A stretch of DNA of 5,092 nucleotides from Candidatus Omnitrophota bacterium (GTDB lineage: Bacteria > Omnitrophota > Gorgyraeia > 2-01-FULL-45-10): NCBI GenBank assembly GCA_026387115.1, contig JAPLMI010000198.1:1-5092 (forward strand), read 5' to 3'. The position numbers and the translations under genes were made by a program. This document shows, in pieces, positions 1-5,092 of the stretch (the first letter of the stretch is position 1; each line of letters opens with the position of its first letter). The notes under the pieces are model-generated. The model was not told the DNA's origin. It did not search any database and worked only from the letters and a program-made list of their open reading frames with translations.

Positions 1-750
1 TTGCCGCAGATCGAACAGGTCCTGAAGCGTATCCCGAGCCAAAGACAGACTATGTTATTCTCGGCAACCATACCCAAAGAGATCATCACTATAGCGGCCG
101 CGTATATGAAACTGCCCGTTCATATTGAGGTCGCGCCATCCGGCACGACCGCAGAGCGTATTGTTCAGGAATTATTCATTGTAAAAAAAGACGCCAAGAG
201 ACAGCTTCTCGGCAAACTGCTTGCCCAGTACCAGGGGTCGGTGCTCCTTTTTTCCCGCACCAAGATCGGCGCGGTGAAGATCACGCGTTTTCTTAAAATG
301 GGCGGGCACAGAGCCGCGGAAATCCATTCGAACCGGTCCTTGCCCCAGCGCAGGGAAGCGCTCGAAGGTTTTAAATCCGGCAAATACAGGGTGCTTGTCG
401 CGACCGATATCGCGGCCAGAGGCATTGACGTTACCGGCATAGAGCTTGTCATTAACTATGACCTGCCCGAAGACAGCGAGAATTACGTGCACCGTATCGG
501 CCGCACGGGACGCGCCGGGCACGAGGGGCGCGCCATCTCTTTCGCGACGCCCGACCAGGAATTCGATGTCCGCAGTATCGAAAAACTGATCAAGACGGCG
601 CTGCCCGTTTCAGAACACCCGGAACTTCCGCGGGAGACCTTCTCGGGGAAACCGGCACAGCCCGCGGGACATTACAGGCAGGGCGCCTCACAGCACAGGC
701 GTCATTTCGGCCCTTCCGCTCACCACCACAGGCCATACAGGCCGCGCTGA
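1..750 (+). CDS. DEAD-box ATP-dependent RNA helicase, C-terminal part (5' end outside window)
   Basis: This is an RNA-dependent ATPase that unwinds short RNA duplexes in the cytoplasm, typically in ribosome assembly or mRNA turnover. Visible residues (window numbering) include motif III SAT at 21-23, motif IV LLFSRT at 82-87, motif V ATDIAARGID at 134-143 and motif VI HRIGRTGRAG at 164-173. The RecA-like domain 2 is therefore complete. The Q motif, Walker A and DEAD box would lie upstream, so roughly 165 N-terminal residues are probably missing. The frame is open at base 1, so the first TTG is most likely an internal Leu codon rather than a start. The motif spelling resembles the RhlE subgroup, but that is only an impression. 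After about residue 205 the protein ends in a short Arg/His-rich tail (HHHRPYRPR), typical of RNA-binding extensions in this family. An AT-rich gap of 129 bp separates it from the next gene, so it probably belongs to a different transcription unit. Confidence 0.96.
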   Translation: MPQIEQVLKRIPSQRQTMLFSATIPKEIITIAAAYMKLPVHIEVAPSGTTAERIVQELFIVKKDAKRQLLGKLLAQYQGSVLLFSRTKIGAVKITRFLKMGGHRAAEIHSNRSLPQRREALEGFKSGKYRVLVATDIAARGIDVTGIELVINYDLPEDSENYVHRIGRTGRAGHEGRAISFATPDQEFDVRSIEKLIKTALPVSEHPELPRETFSGKPAQPAGHYRQGASQHRRHFGPSAHHHRPYRPR

Positions 751-791
751 CAAGGCCTCGGCCCGCGCCTATTCTTTCCCCTTCGATTTAT

Positions 792-832
792 TTGCAAATC
801 ACCGGAAGATAGTGTATACTTCCTAATATAAT
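792..832 (+). promoter_or_regulatory. Candidate sigma70-type promoter region upstream of the toxin-antitoxin/export operon
   Basis: Two -10 candidates are visible. TATACT at 815-820 lies exactly 17 bp after TTGCAA at 792-797, which matches 4 of 6 bases of the -35 consensus. TATAAT at 827-832 is a perfect -10 hexamer but has no good -35 at 16-18 bp. Base composition shifts sharply here: only 7 of the 40 bases at 841-880 are G or C. Transcription would start around 826-840, just ahead of the palindrome at 844-859. The rest of the 751-879 gap shows nothing gene-like. Hexamer matches in AT-rich DNA are common, so the exact promoter is uncertain, but this is the only promoter-like stretch ahead of the operon. 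Confidence 0.5.
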
Positions 833-843
833 AAGCGCGGCAG

Positions 844-859
844 TTTAGTTATAACTAAA
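844..859 (+). promoter_or_regulatory. Perfect 16-bp palindrome, candidate operator
   Basis: The sequence TTTAGTTATAACTAAA is fully self-complementary (8-bp arms, no spacer). It sits between the candidate -10 hexamers and the toxin start codon at 880. A dyad of this size suits a homodimeric winged-helix or helix-turn-helix repressor. In characterised AbiE systems the AbiEi antitoxin represses its own promoter by binding inverted repeats, so the N-terminal winged helix of the protein encoded at 1655 is the natural candidate ligand. The palindrome is seen directly; the operator role is inferred. It lacks the loop, GC-rich stem and T-run of an intrinsic terminator. Confidence 0.5.
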
Positions 860-879
860 TTAAACAACTTATTACATTT

Positions 880-1662
880 ATGGAAAGATACAATTCTTTA
901 CAGTTGCGGGAAGTTTTTCATATAGAATTCCTGAGACGGCTCGGACGGGTGATAAAGGCCCAAGACTATGCCGTCAAGGGCGGCGTGGCCTTACGATTCT
1001 TCTTTAAGAGTTTCCGCTATTCCGAAGACATGGATCTTGACGCGCGCCTCATCAGCTGTTTCAAGCTTAAAGAGGCCGTTATAAAGATACTTGACGATAA
1101 CGCGTTCCGGGACACCTTGAAGCCGTTCGGGATCACGGGGATAATACCGCCGAATATCTCCAGGGCAAAACAGACAGAAACGACCCAGCGCTTCAAGATC
1201 CATCTCGTTTCGTCTTCGGGCGAAGATCTCTTCACCAAGATCGAATTTTCCCGCAGGGGCCTGGCGGGGAATGTCATCGCCGGGACGATCGACGACGCCA
1301 TTTTACGGTCATACAAGCTGGCGCCTTTGCTGGTGCCGCATTATGACAGTTATTCCGCCATCGCGCAGAAGCTTCAGGCCCTTGCCGGGCGTAAGGCTGT
1401 TCAGGCGAGGGATATCTTCGACCTCTATATACTCAGTTCCCAATATACCGCAGGCGATAAAGGCCCTGACAGCATCGAGACGGCTACGCTCTCGCGGGCG
1501 TATGATCGTATTTTCGAAGTTGAGTTCGAGCAGTTCAGGGACACCGTCGTCTCGTATCTCTCGTCTGAAGACCAGGCGCTATATAACAAACCGGAGTCGT
1601 GGGCGGAGGTGCGGCTTAAGGCAGCCAATTTCATAGAAGAGGTGCGGAAAAAACATGCGTAG
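880..1662 (+). CDS. AbiEii/AbiGii-family nucleotidyltransferase, toxin of a type IV (AbiE-like) toxin-antitoxin pair
   Basis: This is a 260-residue protein of the DNA-polymerase-beta-like nucleotidyltransferase superfamily. The active-site block is clear: KGGVALR at 33-39 followed by RYSEDMDLD at 46-54, with D52 and D54 as the likely metal-binding carboxylates. FTKIEFSRR follows, with E122 as a possible third acidic residue. The C-terminal helical signature of the family is also present: AQKLQALAGRK at 162-172 and ARDIFDLY at 176-183, with K164, R171, R177, D178 and D181 conserved in type. Characterised relatives bind nucleoside triphosphates and arrest growth; MenT-type members add nucleotides to tRNA 3' ends. 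No Shine-Dalgarno motif is visible before ATG 880, so translation may start on a nearly leaderless or AT-rich message. The gene ends 8 bp inside the antitoxin frame, implying translational coupling. The toxin is upstream of its antitoxin, the reverse of the canonical abiEi-abiEii order. All key motifs are intact, so the enzyme looks active. The substrate is unknown. Confidence 0.9.
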   Translation: MERYNSLQLREVFHIEFLRRLGRVIKAQDYAVKGGVALRFFFKSFRYSEDMDLDARLISCFKLKEAVIKILDDNAFRDTLKPFGITGIIPPNISRAKQTETTQRFKIHLVSSSGEDLFTKIEFSRRGLAGNVIAGTIDDAILRSYKLAPLLVPHYDSYSAIAQKLQALAGRKAVQARDIFDLYILSSQYTAGDKGPDSIETATLSRAYDRIFEVEFEQFRDTVVSYLSSEDQALYNKPESWAEVRLKAANFIEEVRKKHA

Positions 1663-2263
1663 AATATCGGCTATTTCCGCTATAAAGAAATTCGCTAAAC
1701 AGATATTCACTACGCGCGAACTGTCTCTGGCGTCGGGGAAGTCGCTTTCGGCCGTGAGCCAGTCTCTCGACAATCTGTCAAAGGAAGGGGTAGTCTTCAA
1801 GATCTGCAGGGGCGTGTGGGCCCAGGAAGACGCCGGAGCCGTGAGCCCCTACGCCGTGATACCGTACCTATTTCCGAACCACCGCGCCTATGTATCGTTC
1901 ATAAGCGCGCTTCACCTTCACGGTATTATAGAGCAGATCCCGCAGGTGACGACGCTCGCCTCGACGGCCCATGGCAGGGTTATCCGCACGAACATCGGTG
2001 TTTTTCACGCGCACCGCATAACTCCTTCGTTCTTCGCCGGTTTCGGATGGTATAAAGGAAGCGGAAGCTTTCTGATCGCCGAGCCGGAAAAGGCTCTTGT
2101 CGACAGCCTGTACCTTTCAGCCTACAAGAAGAACCGGTTCGGCCGTTTTCCCGAACTGCGTTTCCCGGCCTCATTCAGTTTTAAAAAGGTAAGGGAGTGG
2201 GCGGATAAGATCCCGAGCCAGAAGGCGCGCGTATACGTAAATAAAAAGCTGAAAAACATCCTG
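1655..2263 (+). other. AbiEi-type antitoxin domain (winged helix + AbiEi core) of the fused frame
   Basis: This is the first ~200 residues of the fused frame. In the AbiE family the N-terminal winged helix binds operator DNA and autorepresses the operon, while the C-terminal region is needed to neutralise the AbiEii toxin. Both parts are visible here, with the family hallmarks SALHLHG (84-90) and EPEKALVDSLYL (143-154). The final segment EWADKIPSQKARVYVNKKL resembles the usual C-terminal end of such antitoxins. This suggests the domain is complete, not a truncated remnant. It is paired with the overlapping AbiEii gene upstream, which supports a functional toxin-antitoxin unit. Confidence 0.88.
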
Positions 2264-3592
2264 ATGATTATGGTCCTGGCGCTGGTGATCCCCGCGGCGG
2301 GTCTTTTTTGCGAAGAGGTTCAACTCCAGAATGTCAGGCCCCTCTCTTTGAAAGACGCCATCAATATCGCCTTCCTGAACAACAAGACGATCCAGATCCA
2401 GGAAGAACAGGTTGAGTACGCCAAGGCCAATATACTAGACGCGCAGAGCAAATTCCTTCCGGTGATCGACACCGGCTTTTACTACACATATAACGACACC
2501 ATTCTCGATTCGAAAGCGCTGCCAAATCACAGGAAAGACACCCGCATATATACCGGATACAAAAATGATAACGTTTTTAATGTGGCATTGGTGGAGAACA
2601 TATTCAACGGCGGGGCGGATATCGCCAACTACAGACAGGCGAGGCTCGGTTTCAAAGTCCAGCAGGAGACCCTGCGCGCCAGGAAGCTCGACGTGGAGTT
2701 CGAGGCGAAGAGGCTCTATTACGGGCTGCTCCTGGCTTACGAGACCGAGCGCATCGCCAGGGAACTCCTTTTTCAGGCAAAGGCGCATTACGACAACGTG
2801 AAGAGTAAATACGACCAGGGAACGGCCTCGAAGTTCGACGTCCTCCAGTCGAGCGTCCAGGTCTCAAAGATCGAGCCGGAAGTTGTAAGGGCCGGCAACG
2901 CCGTCGATATCATTACCGCGGACCTGAAGAAATTACTCTTCCTGAAACTGAGCGAAGAGATAAGTCTCACCGGCCGTTTCGGATATTCGCTCATACCCAT
3001 AAAGGAAGACGAATACCTTAAAGAGGCGTATGCGGGAAGCCCGCAGATGGTCCTGAAACTGCTCGGCATAGATATAAATAAGTGGGCGATAGAATACGCG
3101 AAGAGCGGCTGGTACCCGCAGGTGAGCGCGACCGCCGGTTACAGCTACAGGTCGGATGACGTGGCCGGCATGTTCAACCCGAAGCACGATACCTGGAATA
3201 TAGGGATACAGACGAGCGTGGCAATCTTCGACGGTTTTTCCACAAAGGCGAAGGTCGACGAGGCGAAGGCCAAGTATGCCCAGACGATATATGAGAAAGA
3301 GGATTATGTGGAGAGCCTCGCGGTCGATGTGAAGAAGGCCTGCCTTGACCTGAAAGAGGCGGTCACTATCATCAAATCGCAGGAAGACTCTATCGTTGAG
3401 GCGGGAGAGGCGCTGCGCATTTCGGAAGTCGGATATGATAACGGCGTTGTGGATAACCTGAATGTCCTCGACTCGCAGGTATCTTTGAGCACAGTGGAGA
3501 AGAATCTCGTGCAGGCGATCTATGATTACCTGATGGCGAAGGCCCAGCTCGACAGGTTGAGAGGCATGTTCTATACGGAGGAGAAGACATGA
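1655..3592 (+). CDS. In-frame fusion: AbiEi-type antitoxin (N-terminal) joined to a TolC-family outer-membrane efflux protein (C-terminal)
   Basis: A single uninterrupted frame of 645 codons. Residues 1-55 form a winged helix (IFTTRELSLASGKS, then SAVSQSLDNLSKEGVV, then the wing FKICRGVWA). Residues 68-155 carry the AbiEi core, with YVSFISALHLHGIIEQIP at 79-96 and IAEPEKALVDSLYL at 141-154. The antitoxin homology appears to run to about residue 200, the usual full length for this type. A signal-peptide-like segment spans about 197-219 (KKLKN, hydrophobic core, AAGLFC). From 229 onward there are two TolC/OEP repeats: SLKDAINIAFLNN at 231-243 with VALVENIFNGG at 310-320, and later IGIQTSVAIFDGFSTK at 516-531. 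From the signal segment the channel is about 445 residues, normal for TolC. ATG 1655 has an SD-like GAGGTG at 1639-1644 and overlaps the toxin stop by 8 bp. The two halves would work in different compartments, so an internal start (ATG 2264, or CTG 2249 giving an ideal signal peptide), a recent indel or a sequence error are real alternatives. The domain calls are firm; single-protein status is uncertain. Confidence 0.85.
   Translation: MRRISAISAIKKFAKQIFTTRELSLASGKSLSAVSQSLDNLSKEGVVFKICRGVWAQEDAGAVSPYAVIPYLFPNHRAYVSFISALHLHGIIEQIPQVTTLASTAHGRVIRTNIGVFHAHRITPSFFAGFGWYKGSGSFLIAEPEKALVDSLYLSAYKKNRFGRFPELRFPASFSFKKVREWADKIPSQKARVYVNKKLKNILMIMVLALVIPAAGLFCEEVQLQNVRPLSLKDAINIAFLNNKTIQIQEEQVEYAKANILDAQSKFLPVIDTGFYYTYNDTILDSKALPNHRKDTRIYTGYKNDNVFNVALVENIFNGGADIANYRQARLGFKVQQETLRARKLDVEFEAKRLYYGLLLAYETERIARELLFQAKAHYDNVKSKYDQGTASKFDVLQSSVQVSKIEPEVVRAGNAVDIITADLKKLLFLKLSEEISLTGRFGYSLIPIKEDEYLKEAYAGSPQMVLKLLGIDINKWAIEYAKSGWYPQVSATAGYSYRSDDVAGMFNPKHDTWNIGIQTSVAIFDGFSTKAKVDEAKAKYAQTIYEKEDYVESLAVDVKKACLDLKEAVTIIKSQEDSIVEAGEALRISEVGYDNGVVDNLNVLDSQVSLSTVEKNLVQAIYDYLMAKAQLDRLRGMFYTEEKT
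2243..2311 (+). other. Internal signal-peptide-like segment at the antitoxin/TolC junction
   Basis: Residues about 197-219 of the fused frame have signal-peptide architecture: a basic n-region (KKLKN), a hydrophobic core (ILMIMVLALVIPAAGLF) and a polar switch (C then EE). In-frame ATG codons occur at 2264 and 2270 but leave no basic n-region. Starting at CTG 2249 would give (M)KNILMIMVLALVIPAAG, a textbook signal peptide. No convincing Shine-Dalgarno precedes any of these codons. The segment argues that the TolC part is exported by Sec as usual. How translation reaches it (internal start or read-through from the antitoxin) cannot be told from the sequence. Confidence 0.7.
2249..3592 (+). other. 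TolC/OEP-family outer-membrane channel portion, possibly translated from an internal start
   Basis: This part forms the outer-membrane channel of a tripartite exporter; TolC-type proteins are trimeric beta-barrel/alpha-helical conduits. Two homologous repeats are seen. Repeat 1 (about 229-430) has a helix (SLKDAINIAFLNNKTIQIQ), a beta hairpin ending FNGGADIANYRQAR, and a long helix with YDQGTASKFDVLQSS at 386-400. Repeat 2 (about 452-640) has SAGSP-like turn residues, VAIFDGFSTKAKVDEAKAK and VGYDNGVVDNLNVLDSQ at 592-608. The paired [FY]D.G....(D/N)VL.(S/D) motifs are classic TolC signatures. The adaptor and ATPase genes follow directly, matching an efflux operon. The length is normal for the family, so this half is not degraded. 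Confidence 0.88.
3577..3583 (+). promoter_or_regulatory. Strong Shine-Dalgarno inside the end of the TolC gene, facing ATG 3589
   Basis: GGAGGAG at 3577-3583 lies 5 bases before an ATG at 3589-3591 that overlaps the TolC stop as ATGA. A motif this strong at the very end of a gene normally serves a following start codon. The only start at the right distance opens the 24-codon frame 3589-3663. The motif also encodes E-E-K near the TolC C-terminus, so chance is possible. Confidence 0.45.
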
Positions 3593-3663
3593 AACCTCGC
3601 ATAAGCCCGACATTAAACTTAGAGAGGTTCCATGTGCAATTGATTAGGAGGGTTGGCACATGA
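3589..3663 (+). CDS. Candidate 24-codon micro-ORF bridging the TolC and HlyD genes
   Basis: Reading from ATG 3589 gives MKPRISPTLNLERFHVQLIR followed by RVGT, then TGA. Its start overlaps the TolC stop (ATGA at 3589-3592) and its stop overlaps the HlyD start (ATGA at 3660-3663). A strong Shine-Dalgarno (3577-3583) precedes it. Its two Arg codons AGG AGG are themselves the HlyD Shine-Dalgarno. The peptide is basic with no membrane segment or recognisable domain. The most plausible role, if any, is passive translational coupling between the two transport genes. It could equally be a chance frame or the remnant of a lost gene. The function is unknown. Confidence 0.35.
   Translation: MKPRISPTLNLERFHVQLIRRVGT
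3646..3651 (+). promoter_or_regulatory. Shine-Dalgarno site of the HlyD-family gene
   Basis: AGGAGG is an exact anti-SD match, 8 bases before ATG 3660. It fixes the start of the adaptor gene and indicates strong independent initiation. It lies inside the candidate micro-ORF, so ribosomes translating that frame would pass over it and could re-initiate at the overlapping ATGA. Confidence 0.8.
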
Positions 3664-4511
3664 AAATCGATATTAAGAAGATCAAAGTCAATAAGATCGC
3701 GGTGATCGCCGTTGTGGCCGCCGTGGCGTTCCTATCAGCCGGAATTTACCTCGTAAAGAAGGCCGATGAGGGCAAGGTCATCAAGGTCTCGGGCAACATA
3801 GAAGGGTATGATGTGCGGATATCCTTCAGGGTCGAAGGCAAAATCGAGGAGCTTCTCGTCGACGAGGGCTATGAGTTGAAAGTGGGCCAGCTCGTAGCGC
3901 GGCTCAATACCGACGAGCTCTCCAAGGTCAAGGCCGAGGCCGCGGCGGCGCTGAGGCTTGCCGAATTTCAGTTACAGTTGGATGAGATCGACTACGTCAG
4001 GGCCGAGAACCTTTTCAAGGCGGGCGCCATCTCCGCCCAGCAGAGGGACAAGTCCAGGACGAAGCGCGATACCGAAAAATCGAACGTGGAGAAATTGAGC
4101 GCCCAGCTGGAACTGGCGGACACCCGGCTCGGATTCGCGGAACTTCTATCACCGCTTAACGGCTACGTCCTTGTCAGGAGCGCCGAACAGGGCGAGGTCG
4201 TCCAGATAGGCGCGCCGGTATTTACGGCGGTGGACCTGGGCAACATCTGGGTGACGGCGTATATCGACGAAAAAGACCTGGGCCGCGTCAAGCTCAATCA
4301 GGAAGCATACGTGAAAACGGACAGTTACCCCAATAAAAAATATAAAGGATGGGTCTCGTTCATATCCTCCCAGACAGAATTCACCCCCAAATATATCCAG
4401 ACCACCGAAGAGAGAGTAAAATATGTGTATAGGATCAAAGTCAGGGCCGATAACTCGAGCCTCGACTTAAAGCCGGGCATGCCGGCCGACGCCTATATCA
4501 TGGTGAAATAG
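3660..4511 (+). CDS. HlyD/YbhG-like periplasmic adaptor (membrane fusion protein) of an ABC exporter
   Basis: This 283-residue adaptor bridges the inner-membrane ABC transporter and the TolC-type channel. A basic N-terminus is followed by one transmembrane helix at about 13-32 (IAVIAVVAAVAFLSAGIYLV) that anchors it in the inner membrane. The split biotinyl-lipoyl domain is seen as VSGNIEGYDVRISFRVEGKI (43-62) through about 84, and LLSPLNGYVLVRSAEQGEVV (162-181) through 191. An alpha-helical hairpin lies between them (about 86-158), including LFKAGAISAQQRD (118-130). The beta-barrel domain begins around IWVTAYIDEKDLGRV (196-210), and the end carries SQTEFTPKYIQTTEERVKYV then LKPGMPADAYIMV. The EFTPK...YR block and DEKDL motif closely recall E. 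coli YbhG (about 330 residues), from memory. The shorter length here implies a shorter hairpin. The start is fixed by AGGAGG at 3646-3651. The next gene starts 3 bp after its stop, which points to one operon. Confidence 0.93.
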   Translation: MKIDIKKIKVNKIAVIAVVAAVAFLSAGIYLVKKADEGKVIKVSGNIEGYDVRISFRVEGKIEELLVDEGYELKVGQLVARLNTDELSKVKAEAAAALRLAEFQLQLDEIDYVRAENLFKAGAISAQQRDKSRTKRDTEKSNVEKLSAQLELADTRLGFAELLSPLNGYVLVRSAEQGEVVQIGAPVFTAVDLGNIWVTAYIDEKDLGRVKLNQEAYVKTDSYPNKKYKGWVSFISSQTEFTPKYIQTTEERVKYVYRIKVRADNSSLDLKPGMPADAYIMVK

Positions 4512-4514
4512 CCG

Positions 4515-5092
4515 ATGGTCACTATCAAGACCGAAAACCTCACCCGTAAATTCGGGACACTTACCGCCCTCGACCGCCTGAATCTCGAAGTCGAAGAGGG
4601 TGAGATCTTCGGCCTCGTCGGCCCGGACGGCGCCGGAAAATCGACCACCATGCGCCTCCTGACCGGCATCATGGATCCGACCGAAGGCCAGGCGTGGGTT
4701 TACAACAAGCATACCGTAAAAGAGGCCGAGGCCTTAAAAGAAGAGATCGCCTACATGTCCCAGCGTTTCGGCCTTTACGAAGAATTGAGCGTTGAGGAAA
4801 ATATCAATTTCTACGCCGATGTTTACGGCGTCGCCAAAGAGAAGCGCGCGGAGTCCATTGAGCGCCTCCTCGGTTTTTCGGGGCTGCTGCCGTTTAAACA
4901 GCGTCACGCCGGCAAGCTCTCCGGCGGGATGAAGCAAAAGCTGGGGCTTGCCTGCGCGCTCATCCATACGCCGCGCGTCCTTTTCCTCGACGAACCCACC
5001 AATGGCGTCGATCCGGTATCAAGAAGGGATTTCTGGAATATACTTTACGACCTCCTTAAAGAGAAGGTCACGATATTCTGCTCCACCTGCTA
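4515..5092 (+). CDS. YbhF-like ABC transporter ATP-binding protein, N-terminal part (3' end outside window)
   Basis: The frame from ATG 4515 runs open to the right edge (192 complete codons plus two bases), so its end is not visible. This is a nucleotide-binding domain that powers export. Walker A is GPDGAGKST at 36-44, with Asp at the position more often Asn or Ser. The Q-loop is MSQRFGLYE (Q83), the signature LSGGMKQK is at 135-142, Walker B VLFLDEP at 155-161, and the D-loop region NGVDPVSR at 163-170. GLVGPDGAGK, QRFGLYE and AGKLSGGMKQKLGLAC match the first ATPase half of E. coli YbhF as I recall it. A second ATPase domain and ABC-2 permeases would be expected downstream. At the H-switch the sequence reads STC, with C192 where catalytically active domains have His. 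It starts 3 bp after the adaptor stop; GGTGA at 4502-4506 is a fair Shine-Dalgarno 8 bases upstream. Confidence 0.95.
   Translation, partial: MVTIKTENLTRKFGTLTALDRLNLEVEEGEIFGLVGPDGAGKSTTMRLLTGIMDPTEGQAWVYNKHTVKEAEALKEEIAYMSQRFGLYEELSVEENINFYADVYGVAKEKRAESIERLLGFSGLLPFKQRHAGKLSGGMKQKLGLACALIHTPRVLFLDEPTNGVDPVSRRDFWNILYDLLKEKVTIFCSTC

Noticed and set aside
1..3. TTG at base 1 as the start codon of the helicase
   Set aside because: The family requires about 165 more N-terminal residues with Walker A and DEAD motifs, and the frame is open at the window edge, so this is an internal Leu codon.
753..780. Possible terminator after the helicase (AGGC 753-756 pairing with GCCT 767-770, then a T/C-rich stretch)
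   Set aside because: The stem is only 4 bp with a 10-base loop, and the following stretch is mixed T and C, not a T-run. Too weak to call.
2210..2220. 11-bp match ATCCCGAGCCA shared with 31-41 in the helicase gene
   Set aside because: Both copies encode Ile-Pro-Ser-Gln in frame within unrelated conserved regions. There is no extended similarity, so it is a coincidence and not a repeat or attachment site.
2294..2311. Possible lipobox (GLFC) that would make the TolC part a lipoprotein
   Set aside because: The residue before Cys is Phe and the -3 residue is Gly, which does not fit the lipobox rule of a small residue at -1 and Leu-like at -3.
2933..3613. 226-codon open frame on the minus strand across the TolC segment
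   Set aside because: It is antisense to a clear TolC coding region with family motifs, shows no recognisable domain, and is explained by the codon bias of the + strand gene.

Overview
The window reads as chromosomal DNA of a Gram-negative (outer-membrane-bearing) bacterium with moderately high GC. All genes lie on the + strand. An outer membrane is implied by a TolC-family channel next to an HlyD-type adaptor and an ABC ATPase. The codon use and gene style would suit an uncultured lineage such as Omnitrophota, but that is a weak inference and no marker gene here settles it.

Layout. (1) 1-750 is the C-terminal part of a DEAD-box RNA helicase, cut by the window's left edge. (2) 751-879 is a short intergenic region that becomes strongly AT-rich. 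It holds -10-like hexamers and a perfect 16-bp palindrome, and looks like the control region of the next operon. (3) 880-1662 is an AbiEii-type nucleotidyltransferase, the toxin of the type IV AbiE toxin-antitoxin family. (4) 1655-3592 is one uninterrupted 645-codon frame that overlaps the toxin gene by 8 bp. It joins a complete-looking AbiEi-type antitoxin (winged helix plus AbiEi core, residues 1 to about 200) to a complete-looking TolC-family outer-membrane channel (residues about 197-645), with a signal-peptide-like segment at the join. (5) 3589-3663 is a possible 24-codon micro-ORF that links the TolC and HlyD genes through an ATGA overlap at each end. (6) 3660-4511 is an HlyD/YbhG-like periplasmic adaptor. 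(7) 4515-5092 is the first part of a YbhF-like ABC ATPase, cut by the right edge.

How the genes fit together. From the channel onward this is a YbhG/YbhF-type tripartite export operon; ABC-2 permeases (YbhS/YbhR-like) would be expected just downstream, outside the window. The unusual feature is that the operon begins with an AbiE-type toxin-antitoxin pair in reversed order (toxin first), and the antitoxin frame runs without a stop into the outer-membrane channel. The palindrome ahead of the toxin is a plausible operator for the antitoxin's winged helix. If so, antitoxin autorepression would also control the export genes. Whether the antitoxin-channel fusion is a real protein, two genes with an internal start, a recent indel or a sequence error is the main question raised by this window.
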